Assembly (NCBI RefSeq): GCF_000967725.1
Contig: NZ_JXYE01000002.1
Location: 868,001 to 932,000 of the forward strand
Source: Loktanella sp. S4079
GTDB taxonomy: Bacteria; Pseudomonadota; Alphaproteobacteria; Rhodobacterales; Rhodobacteraceae
Length of the DNA: 64,000 nt
Direction of reading: 5' to 3'
Shown here: piece after piece, positions 18,806 through 27,860 of the stretch
Layout of the letters: every line of letters starts with the position of its first letter
Position numbering within the stretch: the stretch's first letter is position 1
Made by a program: the position numbers and the translations under genes
Notes under the pieces: model-generated
The model's input: the letters and a program-made list of their open reading frames with translations, nothing else
Told to the model about the DNA's origin: nothing
Databases searched by the model: none

Positions 18806-19963
18806 TCAGCGGTGAATATCCGCGACGTCATAATCGTATAGCCACCCCAAGCGACCAATAAACGCATCTGGGGCGACCCTTGCCATTCCACGTAGCCCTG
18901 CATGTGCCACATAGCGTTTGAGCCCGCGCAGATGGTAGTTCTTGGCGTTGGCATTCGCGGCATTGATTGCACGTGTCACGCGGGGCTTACGGGCATCTTG
19001 ATAGGCGCTCAGAGCATTTTCAATGTCAGCGTCATTGTCGCAAAATTGCGCGAGTTCAAAGGCATCCTCAATCGCCAGATTGGCCCCCTGCGCCAAAAAC
19101 GGTAGGGTTGGATGGGCCGCATCACCCAAAATCGCAAGCGATCCTTGATACCATTTCGGCGCAACCGGGTGACGGAAAAGCCCCCAAAGATTGACGGTTT
19201 CGACATCACTCAAAATCGATTTCAGACGCCAATGACAATCAGCAAAGACGTGGCGCAAGTTCCCCGGATCATCGGCGTGATGCCATCCTTCTTGCGCCCA
19301 TTGGGAACGTTCTTGGACCGCAACGATATTCAGCCGCCCGCCCTCTAACGGGTAGGTCACCATATGACGCCCCGGTGCCATCCAAATTGTGGCAACTGGT
19401 TCGGCATCTTTGACTGGAACGGTGGCACGCCAAGCGACTTGCCCCGTGAAGAATGGATCGGACGCCCCGTTCAACACCGTACGCGCAACAGATCGCACGC
19501 CGTCAGCGCCGATCGTCAAATCAGCAGATATCGTCTGCTGGTCACATTGAAACGAACCATTTGACGCAATTTCAGATATGCGCGCGCCAAGTTTGACCTG
19601 AACACCATTGGCCGCACAGGCATTCCACAACAGATCAATCAGTTCCGCACGATGGAAAAAGCGGTAAGGAGGCCTTTGTCGCCCAAGATCAAATCGTGCA
19701 ATTGCGCGACCAGAGATCGCATCGGTCGGCACGACGGCTTGCGCGACGATACCTTTTTCAGAGATTTTGGGTTCTAGCCCAAGCGCATAAAGCGCCCGCA
19801 TGCCATTGGGGGTAATTTGCAGCCCTGCCCCGACCTCTGTCAGCGCAGGTGCTTGCTCATAAACGGTGACCTCGGCACCTGACTTGGCAAACGCCAGAGC
19901 CGCAGTCAGCCCGCCGATGCCGCCACCGATAATGGCGACATGACGATTTGCGTTATGCCGCAT
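18806..19963 (-). CDS. FAD-dependent monooxygenase (PHBH/UbiH class)
   Basis: Flavoprotein aromatic hydroxylase-type enzyme, close in pattern to salicylate or 3-hydroxybenzoate hydroxylases. The 385 residues have the FAD-binding GGGIGGLTAALAF at the start, the DG motif TIGADGVRSVART, and GDAAHPTLPFLAQGANLAIEDA late in the chain. The start is placed at the ATG at 19963, overlapping the end of dksA; an earlier in-frame start would lie inside dksA. No aromatic pathway genes adjoin it, so the substrate is not known. Confidence 0.82.
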   Translation of the reverse strand: MRHNANRHVAIIGGGIGGLTAALAFAKSGAEVTVYEQAPALTEVGAGLQITPNGMRALYALGLEPKISEKGIVAQAVVPTDAISGRAIARFDLGRQRPPYRFFHRAELIDLLWNACAANGVQVKLGARISEIASNGSFQCDQQTISADLTIGADGVRSVARTVLNGASDPFFTGQVAWRATVPVKDAEPVATIWMAPGRHMVTYPLEGGRLNIVAVQERSQWAQEGWHHADDPGNLRHVFADCHWRLKSILSDVETVNLWGLFRHPVAPKWYQGSLAILGDAAHPTLPFLAQGANLAIEDAFELAQFCDNDADIENALSAYQDARKPRVTRAINAANANAKNYHLRGLKRYVAHAGLRGMARVAPDAFIGRLGWLYDYDVADIHR

Positions 19964-19964
19964 C

Positions 19965-20393
19965 TTAGTCGTCGCGATGAACCTTTTCGCGACGCTCATG
20001 ACGTTCTTGCGCCTCAAGGCTCATTGTTGCGATTGGACGTGCGTCAAGACGTTTAAGCGAAATCGGCTCGCCAGTCATTTCACAGTAACCATATTCGCCT
20101 TCGTCGATCCGGCGCAGTGCTGCGTCGATCTTTGATACCAGCTTGCGCTGGCGGTCACGTGTGCGCAATTCCAAGGAACGATCTGTTTCTTCTGACGCAC
20201 GGTCAGCAACGTCTGGAATATTGCGGGTCTGGTCTTTCATACCGGCGACAGTATCGCGTGTATCCTCGAGCAACTCTGCCTTCCAGTTTAGCAGTTTGCG
20301 GCGGAAGTACTCCGTCTGACGTTCATTCATGAACGGTTCATTATCAGCTGGAATATAGTCTTCTGGCAGAAACGTTTCGGCTTTCATCGTCAT
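19965..20393 (-). CDS. dksA: RNA polymerase-binding factor DksA, degenerate zinc site
   Basis: Secondary-channel regulator that works with ppGpp on rRNA and amino-acid promoters. The 142 residues hold the coiled-coil with the acidic tip DVADRAS (D61 and D64), required in the family. The zinc finger is degenerate: C104 remains, but the other three zinc positions are T107, S125 and A128 by my alignment (YGYCEMTGEP, then RPIATMSLEAQE). Single-cysteine DksA proteins are known in Rhodobacter and are active. It is followed with almost no gap by the monooxygenase. Confidence 0.92.
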   Translation of the reverse strand: MTMKAETFLPEDYIPADNEPFMNERQTEYFRRKLLNWKAELLEDTRDTVAGMKDQTRNIPDVADRASEETDRSLELRTRDRQRKLVSKIDAALRRIDEGEYGYCEMTGEPISLKRLDARPIATMSLEAQERHERREKVHRDD

Positions 20394-20575
20394 ACCCTAT
20401 CAATTCTCCGACGCGCAGAGGATTGAGGCCGTAATTGCATTCCCTCTGCCCAATTTTAATCGGGGTTTACTCTCTTGGAGGCGCAGTGTCACCCCCTGAA
20501 ATTATACTAAGGCGGTATGTTGATGATCCCGAGCGACCTGCTAGGTTGACCTCTCAAATCAAGGGGTTCGTGAAG

Positions 20576-21415
20576 ATGCAATTTACCGGGACCGACAGTT
20601 ACGTCGCCACAAATGACCTGAATATGGCCGTGAATGCGGCGATGACATTGCAAAGACCCCTTTTAGTTAAGGGCGAACCGGGCACGGGCAAGACTGAACT
20701 AGCCCGTCAGGTCGGCGCCGCACTAAACATGCCTATGATTGAGTGGAATGTTAAGTCCACAACCAAGGCGCAACAAGGCCTCTATGAATATGACGCCGTC
20801 AGCCGCCTGCGCGACAGCCAATTAGGCGATGAACGTGTGAACAATGTTTCAAATTATATCAAAAAAGGGAAGTTGTGGCAGGCCTTCACCGCGCCAGAAC
20901 GCGCCGTTCTTTTGATTGATGAGATCGACAAAGCGGACATCGAATTTCCCAACGACCTGCTCCAAGAACTCGACCGTATGGAGTTTCACGTCTACGAAAC
21001 GGGCGAAACCATCCGCGCACAGCATCGCCCGGTGATCATCATCACCTCGAACAACGAAAAGGAACTGCCAGACGCATTTTTGCGCCGCTGCTTCTTTCAC
21101 TACATTCGTTTTCCTGATCAGGACACGCTGCGCAAAATCGTCGAGGTCCACCACACTGGTATTAAAGAAACCCTTTTGACCGCCGCTTTGACCCAATTCT
21201 ACGAGATCCGCGAAACAGCGGGTCTTAAGAAAAAGCCGTCAACATCAGAGGTTCTGGATTGGTTAAAACTGCTCTTGGCTGAGGACCTGACTGCAGAGGA
21301 CCTCAAACGCGACGGCGCGAATGCCCTGCCCAAACTTCATGGTGCGTTGCTCAAGAATGAACAAGATGTTCATCTTTTTGAGCGGCTCGCATTTATGGCC
21401 CGTGGCGGACGCTAG
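20576..21415 (+). CDS. MoxR family AAA+ ATPase
   Basis: AAA+ chaperone-like ATPase of the MoxR class, usually paired with VWA proteins for metal or cofactor insertion. The 279 residues from the ATG at 20576 have Walker A GEPGTGKTELARQ, Walker B AVLLIDEIDKAD, sensor 1 PVIIITSNNEKELPDAFLRR and arginine-finger residues. An upstream in-frame start at 20435 would add 47 residues without support. A CoxE-like VWA gene lies 2 kb downstream, consistent with the usual pairing. Confidence 0.88.
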   Translation: MQFTGTDSYVATNDLNMAVNAAMTLQRPLLVKGEPGTGKTELARQVGAALNMPMIEWNVKSTTKAQQGLYEYDAVSRLRDSQLGDERVNNVSNYIKKGKLWQAFTAPERAVLLIDEIDKADIEFPNDLLQELDRMEFHVYETGETIRAQHRPVIIITSNNEKELPDAFLRRCFFHYIRFPDQDTLRKIVEVHHTGIKETLLTAALTQFYEIRETAGLKKKPSTSEVLDWLKLLLAEDLTAEDLKRDGANALPKLHGALLKNEQDVHLFERLAFMARGGR

Positions 21416-21487
21416 ACGCACGGCGATTTGACTGGCACCGGGCGCAATCTTGGCTATGGTCGAGAAAAACAATGCAGGCTTGGGTGA

Positions 21488-21937
21488 ATGGCAGATACGA
21501 TAATCAGACCGCTTCGGGAAACTGACCGTCAGGAATGGGACGCGCTATGGACCGGATATCTGACTTTTTACAAGACGACGCTTGATCAAAAAGTCTATGA
21601 TAGCACATTTGCGCGGCTGCTGGGCGATGACGATCAAGATTTCAACTGTTTGGTTGCAGAACAAAACGGTCGGCTCGTTGGATTGGTTCACTATCTCTTT
21701 CATCGCCATTGCTGGCGCATTGAAAATGTGTGCTACCTGCAAGATTTGTTTGCCGACCCTTCCGTCAGAGGAACAGGCGTCGGTCGCCAATTAATCCAAG
21801 CGGTCTACGCTGCTGCCGATGACGCCGGTGCCCCAGCGGTTTACTGGCTTACGCAGGATGACAATGTAACGGGCCGTCAACTCTATGACCGGGTTGGCAC
21901 GCTCACCAACTTTATCAAGTACCAAAGGCCTTTATGA
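21488..21937 (+). CDS. GNAT family N-acetyltransferase
   Basis: Acyl-CoA dependent acetyltransferase of unknown substrate. The 149 residues contain the acetyl-CoA loop region LFADPSVRGTGVGRQLIQAVY, the family motif. The N-terminal part (IRPLRETDRQEWDALWTGYL) matches GNATs acting on small amines or amino acids, such as the histone-acetyltransferase HPA2 type, but that is a guess. It overlaps the next gene in ATGA. Confidence 0.85.
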   Translation: MADTIIRPLRETDRQEWDALWTGYLTFYKTTLDQKVYDSTFARLLGDDDQDFNCLVAEQNGRLVGLVHYLFHRHCWRIENVCYLQDLFADPSVRGTGVGRQLIQAVYAAADDAGAPAVYWLTQDDNVTGRQLYDRVGTLTNFIKYQRPL

Positions 21938-23280
21938 AACGACTAGCCGCTTTTGCGCTGACAGTGATGTCAGCTTGTGCCCAAGTTCCAGAAGGTCCAC
22001 CGCCCACGCTTCTTGAATTTCCAGCGATGCGCAGCTTTGGTGCGGCAACACCCGTACCCGCGCAACGCCCGAACGCAGAAATCGCCCAGGATTTTCTGGA
22101 CCTCGCCTTTCGCATGGAAAGCGGTCAGCGACTGCCTGTTCTCACCCGGTTTGAAGTGCCAATCACCGTGCGCACGGCAGGTGACATACCTGCACATATG
22201 TCGAATGATCTGGACCGCCTATTGGAACGCATGCGCAACGAGGCCCGGATCGATATTCGCCGCACCAATGCCGCTGACGCAAATATCGTGATCGAGACTG
22301 TGTCCTTGCGCCAAATGCGCCGCGCCGCGCCCAATGCCGCCTGTTTCGTTGTGCCGCGCGTCAAAAGTTGGAGCGAGCTTCAACGCTCGCGCAATAACGG
22401 CGCGCTGAACTGGGAAACGCTGCGTACCCGCGAACATGCAGCGATTTTTATTCCGACCGGCATCCCACCCCAAGAGGCCAGAGATTGCCTGCACGAAGAA
22501 TTGGCGCAGGGGCTTGGTCCGCTCAATGATCTCTATCGGCTGCCAGACTCTGTGTATAACGACGACAACATCCATGCTGTCCTAACGGGCTTTGATATGT
22601 TGATACTGCGGGCATTTTACGATCCTGCATTGCGTAGCGGTATGACCCGCCCCGAAGTTGCCGCGCGTCTACCCGGTATTCTGGCACGGCTAAATCCCGC
22701 AGGACAACGTGGCGGCGCACGTTTTGAGGCAGAGACACCAAGGTCATGGATATCAGAGATCGAGTCAGCCCTCGGTGGCAAGGGCACAGAAACCGCACGT
22801 CGCAATGCTGCAGCCCGCGCCATCGAAATTGGCAATCAAATTGGCTGGCATGGCCCGCGCGAGGGGTTTGCCCATTACGCCTACGGTCGGCTTCAAATTA
22901 GCAATGATAGCGCGCGCGCCCTTTCCGCATTCAATACAGCAAACCGCGCCTATGGGGAAACCCAACTAACGCGACTGCATTCTGCCCATGTGGCGGTGCA
23001 AATGGCGGCCTTTACGTTGTTGTCGGGTGATGCGGAAACAACCATTCAAATCACAGACCAAGCGATACCTGTCGCACAACGCCACCAGAACGCGGCGCTG
23101 CTTTCTTTGCTCATGATGTTCAAAGCAGAGGCTCTCGATATGCAGGGTGATACTGACGCAGGCATGGCCCTGCGACTGGACAGTCTGGGATGGGGACGTT
23201 ACGGGTTCGGCAGCCGCGACGAAGTGATTGACCGGCTCAATGAAATTGCGTCTTTGCGACCGCTCGAACCACCAAGCTAA
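21934..23280 (+). CDS. DUF2927 domain lipoprotein
   Basis: A 448-residue exported protein of the DUF2927 family, of unknown function. The N-terminus is a short signal ending in a lipobox-like VMSAC, so it is likely a lipoprotein. The central conserved region (NIVIETVSLRQMRR, DCLHEELAQGLGPLNDLYRLPDSVYNDDN) includes a HEE motif resembling zinc-peptidase active sites (HExxQ-like), though I cannot prove catalysis. The C-terminal third is Ala-rich and helical, with TPR-like repeats. It starts in ATGA overlap with the GNAT gene. Confidence 0.78.
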   Translation: MKRLAAFALTVMSACAQVPEGPPPTLLEFPAMRSFGAATPVPAQRPNAEIAQDFLDLAFRMESGQRLPVLTRFEVPITVRTAGDIPAHMSNDLDRLLERMRNEARIDIRRTNAADANIVIETVSLRQMRRAAPNAACFVVPRVKSWSELQRSRNNGALNWETLRTREHAAIFIPTGIPPQEARDCLHEELAQGLGPLNDLYRLPDSVYNDDNIHAVLTGFDMLILRAFYDPALRSGMTRPEVAARLPGILARLNPAGQRGGARFEAETPRSWISEIESALGGKGTETARRNAAARAIEIGNQIGWHGPREGFAHYAYGRLQISNDSARALSAFNTANRAYGETQLTRLHSAHVAVQMAAFTLLSGDAETTIQITDQAIPVAQRHQNAALLSLLMMFKAEALDMQGDTDAGMALRLDSLGWGRYGFGSRDEVIDRLNEIASLRPLEPPS

Positions 23281-23291
23281 AAGGTCTGACC

Positions 23292-23462
23292 ATGATTTAC
23301 CCTCTTATCGGAATGTTATTCGGTGCCATCTTGGGGGCGTTTCGGGCCAAACGGCGCGGCGGAACCGGCAAAGATATTGCGCAATGGGCTGTCGTGTTTA
23401 TGCTGATCTTTGGATTGGTCGGGCTTTTCACGCTGATCTTTATTGAACGCAGCTACGTGTAG
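23292..23462 (+). CDS. 56-residue two-helix membrane protein
   Basis: Short gene with ATG at 23292 and TAG at 23460-23462. The protein has two predicted membrane helices (IYPLIGMLFGAILGAF and WAVVFMLIFGLVGLFTLIFIE) joined by a basic loop AKRRGGTGKD. It lies 11 bp after the DUF2927 gene and 3 bp before the VWA gene, in phase with the run, so it is probably expressed with them. No family is recognised. Confidence 0.7.
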   Translation: MIYPLIGMLFGAILGAFRAKRRGGTGKDIAQWAVVFMLIFGLVGLFTLIFIERSYV

Positions 23463-23465
23463 ACG

Positions 23466-24653
23466 ATGTTTCTTCCCTTCTTTGACAATTTACGCAAACA
23501 GGGCGTGCCCGTATCATTGCGTGAATTTTTGTCGTTTCTCGAAGGGATGAAAGCGGGGCTTGCCACATATAACATTGAGGCGTTCTATTTTCTGGCCCGT
23601 ACCACCATGGTCAAAGATGAGCGAAACCTCGATAAATTTGACCGTGCGTTTTCAACCAGCTTTGAAGGGCTTGATGCCATTCCAGCCGAAACCGTGATGA
23701 ACGCGGTCGACGTTCCTGCGGATTGGTTGGAAAAACTGGCCGAAAAGCACCTAACCGAAGCCGAAAAAGCCGAAATCGAAGCCATGGGCGGCTTTGATAA
23801 GCTTATGGAAACATTGAAGAAACGGCTAGAGGAGCAAAAAGGACGCCATCAGGGCGGCAACAAATGGGTTGGAACCGCTGGGACGTCACCTTTTGGCGCC
23901 TACGGGTATAACCCCGAAGGCATACGCATCGGCCAAAAAGAAAGCCGTCATCAACGCGCAGTAAAGGTCTGGAATAAGCGCGAATTTCGCAACCTCGATG
24001 ACAGTGTTGAACTTGGCACACGAAATATCAAACTCGCGCTCAAACGGCTGCGTCGCTGGGCTCGTGACGGCGCCCACCAAGAGCTGGACCTCAACGGCAC
24101 CATCCGTGCGACGGCCGAACATGGTTACCTAGATGTGCAGACGCAGCCCGAACGGCGCAACGCTGTCAAAGTTCTGCTTTTCTTGGATATCGGCGGGTCA
24201 ATGGATCCGCACATTAAGCTGGTCGAAGAACTGTTCAGCGCCGCGAAATCCGAATTCAAGCATTTCGAGTATTTCTATTTTCATAACTGCCTTTACGAAG
24301 GAGTCTGGCGCGATAACGCGCGCCGCTGGGATGAACAAACACCCACATGGGATGTGCTGCACACCTATGGGTCGGATTACAAATGTATCTTTGTCGGCGA
24401 TGCCAGCATGTCGCCCTATGAGATCGCTTATAAGGGCGGCGCAAACGAACATTGGAACCCTGAAGCAGGTGAAACTTGGCTCGCGCGTGCGCGTGAACAA
24501 TGGCCCGATCACATTTGGATCAATCCAATCGATGAACGCTATTGGCCCTACACCCAATCTATCCAAATGATCCAAGACATCTTTGCCCCAGACCGTATGG
24601 TCCCTATGACCTTATCCGGGATCGAGACTGGGATGAAATCGCTGGGACGATAG
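23466..24653 (+). CDS. VWA domain protein, CoxE-like
   Basis: Cytoplasmic von Willebrand A protein of the CoxE type that works with MoxR ATPases. The 395 residues start with a helical region (FFDNLRKQGVPVSLREFLSF). The VWA fold follows: the metal site reads LFLDIGGSMDPH, a DxGxS variant of DxSxS, and a later loop reads IFVGDASMSPYEI. No signal peptide is present. The gene lies 2 kb after a MoxR ATPase and 3 bp after a small membrane protein. Confidence 0.85.
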   Translation: MFLPFFDNLRKQGVPVSLREFLSFLEGMKAGLATYNIEAFYFLARTTMVKDERNLDKFDRAFSTSFEGLDAIPAETVMNAVDVPADWLEKLAEKHLTEAEKAEIEAMGGFDKLMETLKKRLEEQKGRHQGGNKWVGTAGTSPFGAYGYNPEGIRIGQKESRHQRAVKVWNKREFRNLDDSVELGTRNIKLALKRLRRWARDGAHQELDLNGTIRATAEHGYLDVQTQPERRNAVKVLLFLDIGGSMDPHIKLVEELFSAAKSEFKHFEYFYFHNCLYEGVWRDNARRWDEQTPTWDVLHTYGSDYKCIFVGDASMSPYEIAYKGGANEHWNPEAGETWLARAREQWPDHIWINPIDERYWPYTQSIQMIQDIFAPDRMVPMTLSGIETGMKSLGR

Positions 24654-24692
24654 GTGATTGCCTTTTGTAGGCTGCGCACCAATATTCAAAGC

Positions 24693-25373
24693 ATGATCAA
24701 AATCGTCCCTATCCTGCTCGCTGTTCTATACGGTCTGTTGATGTACCGCTTTTCCTATTGGCAGACCAAGCGTGAACTGGACGCACGGTCCACGCTGCTG
24801 GCCGATCACTCCATTCTGGCGTTGACGCAACGGATGGCCAATGCGCTGGACATTGATCGGATCAAAGTTCACGTCCATGAAATCGAACAAATCAATGGTT
24901 TGGCCTTTGGTGATGGGCGGATTTTCATCACCCGCGGTTTCTTGAATAAATACCAAACAGGTGAAGTCACCGCCGAGGAAATCTGCTCGGTCATTGCGCA
25001 TGAACTTGGGCATGTCGCGCTGGGTCACTCTAAGCGCCGGGTTATTGATTTTTCAGGGCAAAACGCGATGGGGACGGTTCTTGCGATGATTATTAATCGT
25101 ATCATTCCGGGCCTTGGGCGTTGGCTGGCTACGATTGCGATGCGCTTGGTCAGCGCGGGACTATCTCGCGCCGATGAATTCGAGGCCGACGCCTATGCCA
25201 GTGCATTGTTGATCAAGTCAGGGATTGGGCTGGATGCACAGAAATCCTTGTTCAAAAAACTGGAACATCTGACGGGTGCGCGCGGAGCAAGCGTTCCTGC
25301 TTGGCTACGCAGCCACCCCAAAACCCATCAACGCATCGCTGCCATCGAAGCAAACGAGCAAAAGTGGGGTTAG
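24693..25373 (+). CDS. M48 family metalloprotease (HtpX-like)
   Basis: Membrane-anchored zinc protease. The first helix MIKIVPILLAVLYGLLMY anchors it. The zinc motif HELGH is at residues 103-107 with a third ligand Glu in RADEFEADAYA. The ATG at 24693 gives 226 residues; a GTG at 24654 would add 13 residues with no support. There is a second hydrophobic stretch around the MRLVSAGLSR region, as in HtpX. Its 3' end overlaps the PIN gene on the other strand by 4 bases. Confidence 0.85.
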   Translation: MIKIVPILLAVLYGLLMYRFSYWQTKRELDARSTLLADHSILALTQRMANALDIDRIKVHVHEIEQINGLAFGDGRIFITRGFLNKYQTGEVTAEEICSVIAHELGHVALGHSKRRVIDFSGQNAMGTVLAMIINRIIPGLGRWLATIAMRLVSAGLSRADEFEADAYASALLIKSGIGLDAQKSLFKKLEHLTGARGASVPAWLRSHPKTHQRIAAIEANEQKWG

Positions 25374-25912
25374 GCGATCAACGCCTTTCCAAACCGCGGC
25401 AAACGCGCCTTTTTCATCAAAGCACGCATTTCCCAAGGGCGTTCCGATAGCCGGTTGGCTTCGGCCAGTACATCATCGGCCACATTGCGTACCGCCTCGG
25501 GCGCCTCATCAAAAAGCTGACACAGAAAATTGTCTGGATCGCGCCTATATAGTCCCTCTTCGCCCAGGATATTGGCCGGAAAGTCCTTGGCGTTGACCGT
25601 GAGGATCGCGTCACACGATCCGGCCACTGCTGCTGCCAGCACATGAATATCGGCAGGATCAGGGAGCCAGAAACGTGCCTCGGTGGGAGCATCATAGTTA
25701 ACGCAAGCACGCGGAAACTTTACCGTAAGCGCGGCAATCTCTCCGCGTGCCCAGACCTCTTGTTCAGGGCCAAGCTTAATCGTCGCCCGCGCCCATTCCT
25801 CTAGTATCCGCGAACTCCAGCGTGGCTCAAAAAGCCCCTGCGCGGCACAGCCCAGAACCACTTCGCGCATGACAGTCGGATAGAGGACGCAGGCGTCGAT
25901 CATGACCCTCAT
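25370..25912 (-). CDS. PIN domain protein (RSP_2648-like)
   Basis: A 180-residue PIN-fold ribonuclease candidate. Acidic residues sit at typical positions: Asp in MRVMIDACVLYP, PDPADIHVLAAAVAG, and TVNAKDFPANILGE. It resembles the Rhodobacter RSP_2648 family, which is adjacent to an RNA methyltransferase. The start at 25912 overlaps the end of that methyltransferase gene (4 bases), so the two are translationally coupled. There is no antitoxin gene next to it, so it need not be a toxin. Confidence 0.78.
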   Translation of the reverse strand: MRVMIDACVLYPTVMREVVLGCAAQGLFEPRWSSRILEEWARATIKLGPEQEVWARGEIAALTVKFPRACVNYDAPTEARFWLPDPADIHVLAAAVAGSCDAILTVNAKDFPANILGEEGLYRRDPDNFLCQLFDEAPEAVRNVADDVLAEANRLSERPWEMRALMKKARLPRFGKALIA

Positions 25913-27117
25913 AGGCGATAGACAACCGCCTTTAGGTATCCGCTTTCGGCGAGATGCGGTAACTGCGGATGGTCGGGTCCGGCAAAACCAGTGTAGACAA
26001 TTTGTCCACGCCGTCCTGCCCGACCAATACCGCGCGAGCTGGCGTTCCGGAATTTGGTCAGGTCCGCTGCATGCGAACAAGAACAAAGCACCAGATAACC
26101 ACCCTCTGCGACCAACGGTGCGGCGAGCCGTGCGACACGCTCATAGGCGCGCAGACCGGCCTCTGCCGCATTCCGTGATGGTGCAAAGGCAGGTGGATCA
26201 CAAACGACCACATCAAATTCTGCACCTTCTTCTCCAAGTGCAGTCAGCACGTCAAACGCATCGCCCTTGCGGGTTTCAAACCGTGCAGAAGCATCCATTG
26301 CGGCCGCGCCTTTTTCGGCCAATTCCAATGCCGCAGCAGAACCATCAACTGACAGGGCTGATTCAGCGCCACCAGCAAGAGCCGCAAGGCCAAAGCCACC
26401 AACGTGAGAAAAGACATCCAGAACCCGCGCACCTTGTGACAGGCTGGCGGCAAAGGCATGATTTGGACGCTGATCAAAGAATAGACCCGTCTTTTGTCCG
26501 CCCATGACATCCGCCATATAGGTCGCCCCATTCATCGGCACAGGAATTGGGTCGGTCGGCGCGGTCCCGACAAGCACCTCGGTCTTTTCCTCAAGACCCT
26601 CAAGCGTACGCGCGCGCCCAGTTCCGTTCATGACCACCGTGGTCACGCCAGTCACATCCTGCAAGGCCGCAACCAGTGGTGTGATCAGCACATCCGCCCA
26701 AGCCGCATTTGGTTGCACCACAGCGACATCCCCAAAACGATCAATCACCACACCGGGTAAACCATCGGCCTCTGCATGGACCAAACGATAGAATGGCGCA
26801 TCATAGAGCCGTTCGCGGTGGGCCAGCGCACGCGTGATCCGATCAGCAAACCAAGCCTGATCAATGATCGCTTCGGGATCGCGATCAAGCATTCTGCAAA
26901 TGATTTTCGATTCGGGGGTAACCGCAACGACCCCCATCGGCGTGCGGCTCGCGTCTTCGAGCCGCGCAATGGTGCCGGGCTTGAGCTTGCGCGTACGCCG
27001 GTCTGTGACCAATTCGTTGGCATAAACCCAAGGAAAGCCATGTCTGATGGCACGTGCCTCCGCCTTGGGTGTCAGGCGGACGACGGGTAAATCGGGGGAG
27101 GTATCAGTTGTGTTCAT
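25909..27117 (-). CDS. SAM-dependent rRNA methyltransferase with PUA domain (RlmI/RSP_2647-like)
   Basis: Class I methyltransferase with an N-terminal PUA-like RNA-binding domain, resembling RlmI. Residues 1-80 hold the PUA region (VVRLTPKAEARAIRHGFPWVYANELV). The SAM site is ARVLDVFSHVGGFGLAALAGGAE, followed by the substrate motif VVCDPPAFA and the cysteine pair in LVLCSCSHA. The 402 residues fit the family. It is followed by the PIN protein in overlap, suggesting linked RNA modification and RNA processing. Confidence 0.85.
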   Translation of the reverse strand: MNTTDTSPDLPVVRLTPKAEARAIRHGFPWVYANELVTDRRTRKLKPGTIARLEDASRTPMGVVAVTPESKIICRMLDRDPEAIIDQAWFADRITRALAHRERLYDAPFYRLVHAEADGLPGVVIDRFGDVAVVQPNAAWADVLITPLVAALQDVTGVTTVVMNGTGRARTLEGLEEKTEVLVGTAPTDPIPVPMNGATYMADVMGGQKTGLFFDQRPNHAFAASLSQGARVLDVFSHVGGFGLAALAGGAESALSVDGSAAALELAEKGAAAMDASARFETRKGDAFDVLTALGEEGAEFDVVVCDPPAFAPSRNAAEAGLRAYERVARLAAPLVAEGGYLVLCSCSHAADLTKFRNASSRGIGRAGRRGQIVYTGFAGPDHPQLPHLAESGYLKAVVYRL

Positions 27118-27170
27118 AACTGCCCTCCTACCCTGATTTACATAGGTTTGAAAAGACGCTGTCGCGCCCC

Positions 27171-27722
27171 TCAGAGCAGTTGGTTACGCAGTGTCGCTGT
27201 TAAAAAGTCGGTCACTTCGACCTTTTGGGTACGACCATTGCGATCCATCTCAATGGCTTGGCGTCCACCGGGTGCGCGCAGATCCGCCTCGATCCGGCGA
27301 GCGGGTTCAATCACCTCACCCGTGCGTGCGTCGCGCACTGTCATCAGAAAAATGATGTTATAGACACCCCCGATGGTCGCGCGGGTTTGTTCAGTCACAC
27401 CATGAAACCGCTGAAGCTGCACATCAACGACAATTGGACGCTGACCACGCAATACAGATTCGTTCCGCTGTGCTGCGGTCTGGAACATCGCCTCGATTTG
27501 CTGAACCCGCGGGCCAGGTTCATCGCCGCGCCAAACAATGTCAGCCGTCGGATAATACCGGTTCTCTTCGGAAACAGTGATGCCATCTTTCGTAGAAAAG
27601 TTCAGGCCGCGCAGATCGTAAGACCGATCCATCGCAAGACGCGGTTCCGTCCCAGAACCTGTCATTGAACAAGCCGCCATGGTCGCAACAACCACGAGGA
27701 TCCCGAATATGCGTTTGATCAT
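27171..27722 (-). CDS. Putative lipoprotein of unknown function
   Basis: A 183-residue exported protein. The N-terminus is MIKRIFGILVVVATMAACSM with the lipobox TMAAC. The body is beta-rich (IVVDVQLQRFHGVTEQTRATIGGVYNIIFLMTVRD) and resembles a DUF6778-type Rhodobacterales family. The start is placed at 27722 because AGGAG lies 6-7 bases upstream; an ATG at 27725 is also possible. It follows the methyltransferase on the same strand with a 53-bp gap. Confidence 0.72.
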   Translation of the reverse strand: MIKRIFGILVVVATMAACSMTGSGTEPRLAMDRSYDLRGLNFSTKDGITVSEENRYYPTADIVWRGDEPGPRVQQIEAMFQTAAQRNESVLRGQRPIVVDVQLQRFHGVTEQTRATIGGVYNIIFLMTVRDARTGEVIEPARRIEADLRAPGGRQAIEMDRNGRTQKVEVTDFLTATLRNQLL

Positions 27723-27838
27723 CATACGCTCCTGAACTTTCATCATATTACCTGCGCGCGCACCTAGCACAGCTGAACCGGTTTAAGAAACAAATAGATG
27801 CATATCTTGGACTTTTGGCAAGGTTCTGTGGCGCTATC

Positions 27839-27860
27839 GCCTTGTTAGCGCTAACAAGGC
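27839..27860. promoter_or_regulatory. Perfect 22-bp palindrome, LacI-family-like operator of edd
   Basis: An uninterrupted inverted repeat with the core TTGTTAGCGCTAACAA extended three bases on each side. The CG centre is typical of LacI/GalR-family operators. From memory, CceR of alphaproteobacteria binds sites of this kind in front of Entner-Doudoroff genes. It overlaps the -35 element of the edd promoter, as expected for repression. Confidence 0.8.

Noticed and set aside
25370..25912. PIN protein as a type II toxin
   Set aside because: No antitoxin-like small gene is adjacent; the neighbour is an RNA methyltransferase with which it is coupled.
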